This document shows, piece by piece, positions 57,637-64,000 of a stretch of DNA of 64,000 nucleotides. A model generated the notes under the pieces. It made no database searches. It worked only from the letters and a program-made list of their open reading frames with translations, and was not told where the DNA came from. This DNA is from Monodelphis domestica (lineage: Eukaryota; Chordata; Mammalia; Didelphimorphia; Didelphidae), in assembly GCF_027887165.1 (NCBI RefSeq), contig NC_077228.1, positions 212,463,635 to 212,527,634 of the forward strand. Direction: 5' to 3'. The position numbers were made by a program, and so were the translations under genes. Position 1 is the first letter of the stretch, and every line of letters starts with the position of its first letter.

Positions 57637-57757
57637 AGGGAGGAAGGAAGGAAGGAAGGAGGGAATGAATGAATGAAGGAAGGGAGGGAGGGAGGGAAGA
57701 AGGTAAGGAAAGAAGGAAGGAGGGAGGGAGGGAGGGAGGGAAGGAAGGAAGGAAGGC
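57637..57757. repeat. (GGAA)n/(GGGA)n microsatellite
   Basis: Purine-only run on + of ggaa, ggga and gaat units, probably grown from the preceding L1 tail. Confidence 0.95.
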
Positions 57758-57762
57758 AAGCT

Positions 57763-57918
57763 GTGAGGCAGCTAAGTAGCTTAGTAGAGAGCCAGGCCTA
57801 GAGACAGGAGGTCCTGGGTTCAAAGCTGGCCTCAGACCCCCATTGCTTGGCCTTTGCTGCTCTTCTCTATTGGAACTGATTCTTAGTATTAATTCTAAGG
57901 CAGATGGTATAAATTTTT
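57763..57918 (+). repeat. tRNA-derived SINE1, internal deletion
   Basis: gaggcagctaagtagcttag, gagccaggcctagagacagg, then ctcagacccccattgcttgg: the middle is missing. Confidence 0.88.
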
Positions 57919-58599
57919 TTAAAAAGGAAAAAGAAAAGAAAATGACAAGCTCTGAGGTGGTTTTATGGAAGAAGCTTCTTAGTCTAGGAACAGAAAAAGA
58001 ATTATCCATAAAAGTTCACTTAGAGGTGCCAGCTGGGAGGTCCAATAGTGGGGACCCAACTGTAGGTGACCATAAGGACAAAACAAATGTGGAAGAGAGG
58101 GGGAAAGAGGTGAAGAAGGAATGGGAGGCCATCCACCCCTTCCTCAATTCCAGTTATTTAAAAAATTCAAAGCCTGAAAAAGCCCTGATTAGATAGTTTA
58201 AGGAATGTAAACATCCTCCCCCTTCCCACCCAGAGTACTCAAAGGGAGGGCGCCAGTCAGGAGGAGGAAGAAGGGGGAGGGAGACAAGTCTACAAACTTC
58301 AATCAGCACAGAATTATCATATCTCCTATTCCACAGGAAGACTCTAGGGAGAGGACAGGGACTGGAGCAGAAGCATGAGACAAGCGCCCTAGAAACTAGA
58401 ATGGTCACCAGGAAGGTCTAGGTTTGGGGACATGAGAAGGAGCATTCCCTCCAAACCCAGAGACTGTCCATATTCCCCAGAACAGTCACAGAAAGCACTC
58501 CAGATCGGCTGAGAACCTTAGTTCACTTCCTGGTCCTGAAGTTATTCTGAATATTTTTTCTTTTGTTAAAAAACAAAACAATGGCAGAGGTAGATAACC
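57919..58599. other. unclassified intronic DNA
   Basis: No repeat recognised beyond purine-rich tracts near 58250-58290. No exon resembling LLGL2. Confidence 0.4.
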
Positions 58600-58820
58600 T
58601 TTGTTCAGTGAATTTTCAGTCATGCCTGACTCTGTGGCCCCATTTGGGGTTTTCTTGGAAAAGACACTAGAGTGGTTTGTCATTTCATTTTCCAGCTCAT
58701 TTTACACATGAGGAAACTGAGGCAAACAGGGTTGAGTGACTTAAGACACAGTTAGGAAGTATCTAAGGCCAATTTTGAGCTCAGGCAGACATAGTCTTCC
58801 TGACTCCAGGCCTGGCATTC
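58600..58820 (-). repeat. MAR1 CORE-SINE, antisense
   Basis: tcagtcatgcctgactctgt, tttggggttttcttggaaaa, gaggaaactgaggcaaacag. Confidence 0.9.
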
Positions 58821-58934
58821 TGCAGGACCTACTAGCCCAGATAATATTTAAGGTCTAAATTCTAGGATTCTCAATTTCCCATAAGACTTTAAAGAGGAGT
58901 CTATACCATCAGCACTGGTGGCATAATAATACTT

Positions 58935-59065
58935 TCACATATATATATATCATATATAATTATGAATGAAATATAAAATATCATTATATAGCAGATAATG
59001 AAAATATTATATAGTATATTATAAACTATATTATATATGTAATATGTGCATATATTTTTCTTTTT
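58935..59065. repeat. AT-rich low-complexity tract
   Basis: Alternating atatat, ataatta and tatatt runs. Confidence 0.85.
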
Positions 59066-59139
59066 ATTCTTTTAAAAAATACTTTAAAATCTCAACTAAG
59101 AAGCTTTTTCTAATGTCAAGTCCTAACTTTAGTATTAAC

Positions 59140-59335
59140 TAGCTATGTGATTTATGAACAAGTTAGCTAACCTAAGTTGCATGACTCCGAGTACTAAGTC
59201 ACTCGATCCTGATTGCCTCAGTTTTCTCATTTGACAAATTAAATGGAAAAAGAAATGGCAAATCACTCCATTATCTCTACCAAGAAAATCCCAAAAGGGG
59301 TCAGAAAAATCGTAAACAACTGAAAAAACTGAACA
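59140..59335 (+). repeat. MAR1 CORE-SINE, 3' part
   Basis: gattgcctcagttttctcat, atggcaaatcactccattat, accaagaaaatcccaaaag. Confidence 0.82.
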
Positions 59336-59339
59336 AAAC

Positions 59340-60150
59340 CTAATTTTTCCAAGCCTAAATTTCCTCAGCTGTAAAATGTGAATAATGAGTGTATTCCTTA
59401 AGTCTTCTATAATGTTCTATAATATTTTAAGTCATTTATAATGATTTATTGAACCAAAAGGATTCCTGCAGAAATCCAAGTCAGTCATTTAGAGCACTAG
59501 GTTGAGAAAAAGAACTAATCGCCAGGACCAACTTGGCCACTCATTTATCATCTGATCTCAGAAATCTTACTTTTCTGGTTTCTCCATTTGTAAAATGGGA
59601 AAGGAGTTTGGGTGAGCAAAACATAAAAGGATTGTCTAAAGGCTTTCTGAACCTGAGGTATCTCAAAGTGGCAGAAGGACCTGAGTTTAAATAGAGCCAT
59701 AGATACTTATTAGCTGTGTGATCCTGAGCAGAAAATAATGATGATGAGAATAATAATAATTTTTTTTAATTTACCAATTTATCAGTTAAGTAGCACAGTG
59801 GAAAGAGCACCAGGCCTGGACTAAGACAGAAGTTAAGAGTTTTTAAAAGTTTGTTAATTAATTAATTGATTCATTCATTCATTTAATTAGTGATCTAATG
59901 CTCTGGTTCCAAACCAGGGCAAATCTGATTAAAATAGAAAGGTTTGGGCTGGGGCTGCATAATAATTACTCCTATGAAAGGTAGAAGCAGACCAGAGCCT
60001 AACTATATACCAGGCAACATGTTAAGTGCTTTTTATAAATGTTATCTCTCTACCAAATATTTAAAGAACAGTTAATTCCAATGCTATCTAAACTATTTGG
60101 GGGAAAAAAGGTAAAGGAGTCCAACCAAATTCCTTTGATGACAAAAAATA
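59340..60150. other. unclassified, weak MIR-like traces
   Basis: 59340-59400 and 60000-60060 have MIR-like phrases (tttcctcagctgtaaaatg; ataccaggcaacatgttaag). No exon. Confidence 0.4.
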
Positions 60151-60307
60151 AATTTTTTTTTTTACTCCTTACTATGTGTCTTAGAAACAACTAAGACAAA
60201 AGGCCAAGGGCCTTATAAGATGGAATTAAGTGATTTGCCCTGGATCACAGAGTTTTGTGTCTGAGGCTCCTCTGCTCCTCCTCTTGACACCAGGCCTGGT
60301 GCTTTAT

Positions 60308-61030
60308 TTAAGTTTTTTTTTAAGGTATTTTAATAATTTTCCATATATATAATATATTTCCATATATAGTTTCCATATACGTTTTCTGAAGTTATGTGAT
60401 TCAGATTGTCTCCCTCCCTTCCCAAAGATGATCTGGGTTATACATGTATCATCATGCAAAACAGAATTCCATATTGGTCATTTTTATAAAAGGATAAACA
60501 TATAAAGCCAAAATATACATTCTGATTCCAACAATTATTTCTCTGGAATTAGATAGCATTCTTGTCATAAGTCTTTCAGAATTGTCCTGGGTCACTGGGG
60601 ATGAGAGTTGCGAAGTCTTTCCAAACTGAGCATTCGACAGCATTGCAGTTACTGTGTATGTTTCTCCTGGTTCTACTTATTTCACTCTGCATCAGTCCAT
60701 GAAGGTCTTTCCAGTTCTTTCTGAAATCACCCTATTCATCATTTCTTACAGCACAATAATGTTCCATCATCATCATATACCACAATTTGTTCAGTCATTT
60801 CCCAACAGATGGACATTCCTACAATTTCTAATTTTTTGTCACCACAAAAAGCAGCCATAAAATATTTTTGTACAAGTAGGGCCTTTCATTTTTAAAAAAA
60901 AATCACTTTGGACTACAGACCTAGTAGTGGTATTACTAGATTACGAGGTATGCAGTTTTATAGCCCTTTGGGCATAGTTCCAAATTGTCCTCCAGAAAGG
61001 CTGGATCAGTTCACAACTCTACCAACAGGT
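60308..61030 (-). mobile_element. L1 LINE 3' part, antisense
   Basis: gtgattcagattgtctccct, cttgtcataagtctttcaga, accacaatttgttcagtcat, aatatttttgtacaagtagg, gccctttgggcatagttcca, ggatcagttcacaactctac. Confidence 0.87.
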
Positions 61031-61126
61031 AGAAGACCCAGGTCTTCCCAACTTCAGATGTTGGTGCTCTATCTACTGAGTTGAGTCACTTTACAAATAT
61101 AGTTTTCTTTTATGTTTTTTTTTAAT

Positions 61127-61205
61127 TAAAAACCCTTACCTTCTGTCTTAGAATCAATTCTAAGGCCAAATTCAGATGTGGTACTCTATCCACTGAGCCA
61201 CTAAC
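61127..61205 (-). repeat. SINE1, antisense, internal deletion
   Basis: aacccttaccttctgtctta joined to ccaaattcagatg and ctatccactgagccacta. Confidence 0.75.
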
Positions 61206-61236
61206 CCACCTCGTACAAATATTATTTTCTTGTGTG

Positions 61237-61415
61237 TGTATTTTTAAAGCCCTTACCTTCTGTCTTAGAATCATTCTAAGAATGGTAATGACTAGGCAAT
61301 GGGGGTTAAGTGACTTGTCCAGGGTGGGTCACACATCTAGGAAGTATCTCTGGTCATATTTGAGCCTAGAACCTTCCATATGGCTCTCAATCCCCTTTGC
61401 CATTTAGCTGCCTCC
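61237..61415 (-). repeat. tRNA-derived SINE1, antisense
   Basis: gcccttaccttctgtcttag, aatgggggttaagtgacttg, tttgccatttagctgcctcc. Confidence 0.87.
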
Positions 61416-62345
61416 CTTCCATTATAATCTAAACTGGGGGGGAGGGGGTAGGAGGGGCGGGCAGAGGGCAGTCTTTATTTTTGCATGTATTTGCACTCCT
61501 AACCAGGTAAGTACATTATCTAATCTAAATAAACATCTATAACAATAGGCTCCTTTAGGGTGGAGGTAATAGCAGTAAGGTTCAAATATCAAAAAACAAG
61601 TTATCTTTTTGACCTTGGACATGATACTTCCCCCTTTAAAGACTCAAAGGGGGAGGGGGACTAGACTAGATGATCTCAAAGATCCCTCCCACCTCTGATT
61701 TATATTATTCTACCTCCATTACCCCTCCCCCCTTCCTGCAGCAACAACCCTTTATGTTTGGGGGGGGGGGGGGGAGAGATAATTTTCCTTAATATAATCA
61801 AAACTGACAATATCCTTCTCCTTCCTAGAGTGCCAATATATGTTCTTAGGAGGTTTGTCAGAAAATTTTTTGGTCATTGTAGTCACCTTGAGTCCATCTG
61901 AATGAGAAATTAGATTTGCTGCTAACTTGCTTATGGTAGGATTGAGAGGACTCTAGTAAATTATGAATCCATGACAACCCACATCAGTATTGAAAGCTCC
62001 TCCTGGAGGCATTCTGTCTGGAGGAGGCATGAGGGATGGTGGCAGCAAGCTGGGCTGCCAAATCTCTTCCTAACAGGGTGACAATGAGGACAATAGCCCT
62101 CTGAATGAAGAAGCAAGGCATCCAGGGACTATGATGTCCAATTGGGCTGCATTAGGAGCAGACAGTGCCTGCAAGAGAGAGAGAGAGGGAAGAAGCCAGA
62201 GCAAGAAAACTAGGACAGCTGTGAAACCAAGGAAGCAGCAAAAGTAGAGAATATACAGGACTTGTAGAGATAATGGCTGTTGGGCACGGTTATAGAAGGG
62301 TGATAATCAAAAAGCACTAAAAAAAAAACAAACAAACAAAAAAAA
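61416..62345. other. unclassified intronic DNA
   Basis: 61605-61710 is a MIR-like tail (gactagatgatctcaaagat). A G-run lies at 61758-61775. The rest, including 61800-62300, is not recognised and has no exon. Confidence 0.4.
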
Positions 62346-62533
62346 CAAACCCTTACTTAGAATCAGTATTATGTATTGGTCCCAAGGCAGAAGAGTAGTA
62401 AGGGCTAGGTAATGAGGGTTAAGTGGCTTGCCCAAAGTCACTCAACTAGGAAGGGTCTGAGGTCAAATTTGAACCCAGGACCTCTCATCTCTAGGCCTGG
62501 CTCTCAATCCACTGAGCTACTCAGCTGCCTCCT
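62346..62533 (-). repeat. tRNA-derived SINE1, antisense
   Basis: cccttacttagaatcagtat, ggcttgcccaaagtcactca, gagctactcagctgcctcc. Confidence 0.92.
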
Positions 62534-62594
62534 CAGAATGCATTTCTTAAAAAAAATTCTTACCTTCTATTTTAGAATCAATGTTTTTCATGAT

Positions 62595-62735
62595 AATACA
62601 TATATAACCCAGATCAAATTGCTTATCATCACTAGGAGGGGAGAGGGAAGGAGACAGTTTGGATGTTATAACTTGAGAAAACATGTGGACAATTACTACA
62701 TGTAATTGGGTAAATAAAATATATTTTAAAAAAAA
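62595..62735 (+). mobile_element. L1 LINE extreme 3' end
   Basis: agatcaaattgcttatcatc, ggaggggagagggaaggaga, catgtaattgggtaaataaa. Confidence 0.75.
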
Positions 62736-62951
62736 TACAAAACCAAATGTGGTCACAAAGAGTCAGATACAACAGAAATAATTGAACAATTCCAAAAGAA
62801 TGACTCCCCCTAAGCAGAGTGAATAGGAAAATGTGGGAAAAGATCTAGAAAATGAAGGTAGAAAGTCACCAAGGGGGACAGATTTCAGTGCTATGATCAG
62901 CTCTATATGTGATTTCTCAGTGTCAGGTTTGTAAAGGAAAAAAAGATTAGA

Positions 62952-63072
62952 ATTAGAATAGTTCATGCTTGTTATTAAGTCATTTTTTAGGCACCTCCAA
63001 CTCTTTGTGATCTCCATTTGGGGTTTTCTTAGCAAAGAGATATTGGAGTACTATTCTATTTCCTTTTACAGA
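62952..63072 (-). repeat. MAR1 5' fragment, antisense, within local duplication copy A
   Basis: ctttgtgatctccatttggg, gttttcttagcaaagagata. The first 76 bases recur at 63701. Confidence 0.75.
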
Positions 63073-63700
63073 TTTAAAAACAGAGGCCAATAGGACTATG
63101 ACAGAACTTCTGTCTAAAACCATCCCTTTATATAGAGTCTGTATTCTAGACTGAGTTATTGATCTGAGCTTTTCAAGAATTGTTTCTATCATGCTGGCTA
63201 AATGAAGCTGTTAAGTTCTAGTTCGGGATATAGCTTCTCTAGATTTCCCCCAGATGAAATCAAATGTATGGCATACTCTGAGAATTTAATACATACTGGT
63301 TGGCTGACTGTTGACTAATAAAAGCAAGGTATTATTGGTGCCTATATGCATTTGGGAAATATAAATTATTAATGCACAGAAAAATAATTTTTCAAAAAAA
63401 AATTATAACATGGATTTACAATGAGCTCACTCAGCCTAGATATCAAATGCAAGATACACTGATGAAAGACCAAGAGGTCCCACCAATGGAAGGTCAAACA
63501 CTAGCCTTCCTAACTTGTTCTTTTGTTTTCAGGGTATTTCAGTTCATGGCTGAATAGAAATAATATAAAATGTTGAATAAGATTTTAAAAGTTAAAGGAG
63601 CATATTCAATCACATTATATTCACCCCAAAATAAAAATTATCTGAAAAATATTTCACTTAAATTTTTTTTCTACTTTTGTACATGCTTTATAAAATACAC

Positions 63701-63777
63701 ATTAGAATAGTTCATGCTTGTTATTAAGTCATTTTTTAAGTCACCTCCAACTCTTTGTGATCTCCATTTGGGGTTTT
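63701..63777 (-). repeat. local duplication copy B (MAR1 fragment plus flank)
   Basis: 77 bases, identical to 62952-63027 except aggcacc against aagtcacc. Confidence 0.9.
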
Positions 63778-63789
63778 ATCTGAAATTAT

Positions 63790-64000
63790 GTATTTTAAAA
63801 GAAATTATGTATGTGATGAAATCAGCAAAACATGGAGAGATCTACGAGGAATGATCCAGAGTGGAGTAAGCAGAGCCAAAAAGATATCCAATAATTACAA
63901 CAATGTGAAGAGCAGTAAGCCCTAAAGAGAAATGACAGGACACCCTTAGTCGACTCCTCCATGGAGGGGAAAGGTCCAGGTGTTATAGACTGCATAGGTT
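63790..64000 (+). mobile_element. LINE 3' fragment, cut by window edge
   Basis: gagatctacgaggaatgatc, cagagtggagtaagcagagc, caataattacaacaatgtga: order of a marsupial LINE ORF2 end. Confidence 0.55.

Larger units (their letters stand above)
52498..64000 (-). other. LLGL2: presumed LLGL2 first-coding intron, reaching the window edge
   Basis: No sequence resembling the human N-terminal exon (MRRFLRPGHDPVRERL then KRDLFQFNK) is seen on the minus strand here, so this stretch is inferred to be intron. It is mostly repeats (listed separately). Any TSEN54-like gene, the human upstream neighbour, would lie further right. Confidence 0.6.

Noticed and set aside
57565-58009. Proline/serine-rich frames on the minus strand
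   Set aside because: They are translations of the GGAA microsatellite and a SINE.
52498-64000. TSEN54 or another upstream neighbour
   Set aside because: No matching exons; the stretch looks intronic.

Overview
This is a 64 kb piece of a marsupial nuclear genome. The repeat content shows it: many copies of a tRNA-derived SINE (SINE1/WSINE type), the marsupial CORE-SINE MAR1, old MIR-like SINEs, marsupial L1 and ORF1-only (HAL1-like) LINEs, solo LTRs and a small hAT-type DNA element. I cannot tell American from Australian marsupials from the sequence alone.

The only host gene I can support is LLGL2, the mammalian lethal-giant-larvae polarity gene 2, on the minus strand. I traced 24 exons from 52497 down to the poly(A) region near 27241. 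Every junction is GT-AG and every reading phase joins. They encode 993 residues plus a stop. Only the first coding exon (about 25 residues in the human protein) is missing; I did not find it up to 64000, so it should lie beyond the right edge. The complete protein would be about 1018 residues, against about 1020 in human. It keeps the WD40 double propeller, the basic serine-rich aPKC target loop and the conserved C-terminal tail.

Layout. 1-27240 is downstream intergenic DNA, dense in repeats: L1 pieces, a group of three related solo LTRs (16152, 18473, 23922), three further LTRs or LTR-like sequences, an L2 fragment and simple repeats. 27241-36446 holds the compact 3' two thirds of LLGL2 (16 exons). 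36447-43355 is one 6.9 kb intron filled with repeats. 43356-47657 carries seven more exons. 47658-52399 is a 4.7 kb intron containing an 88-bp triplicated repeat close to the exon donor. 52400-52497 is the most upstream exon seen. 52498-64000 is presumed first-coding intron, with a stack of nested L1/SINE insertions and one nearly complete ORF1-only LINE with target-site duplications.

I found no new enzymatic or defence system. The most interesting observations are structural: a 5'-complete but 3'-truncated L1 flanked by a 15-bp duplication, an ORF1-only LINE with both duplications intact, a hAT-type miniature element with 16-bp inverted ends plus a damaged second copy, the 88-bp tandem array beside an LLGL2 splice donor, and a local 77-bp duplication.
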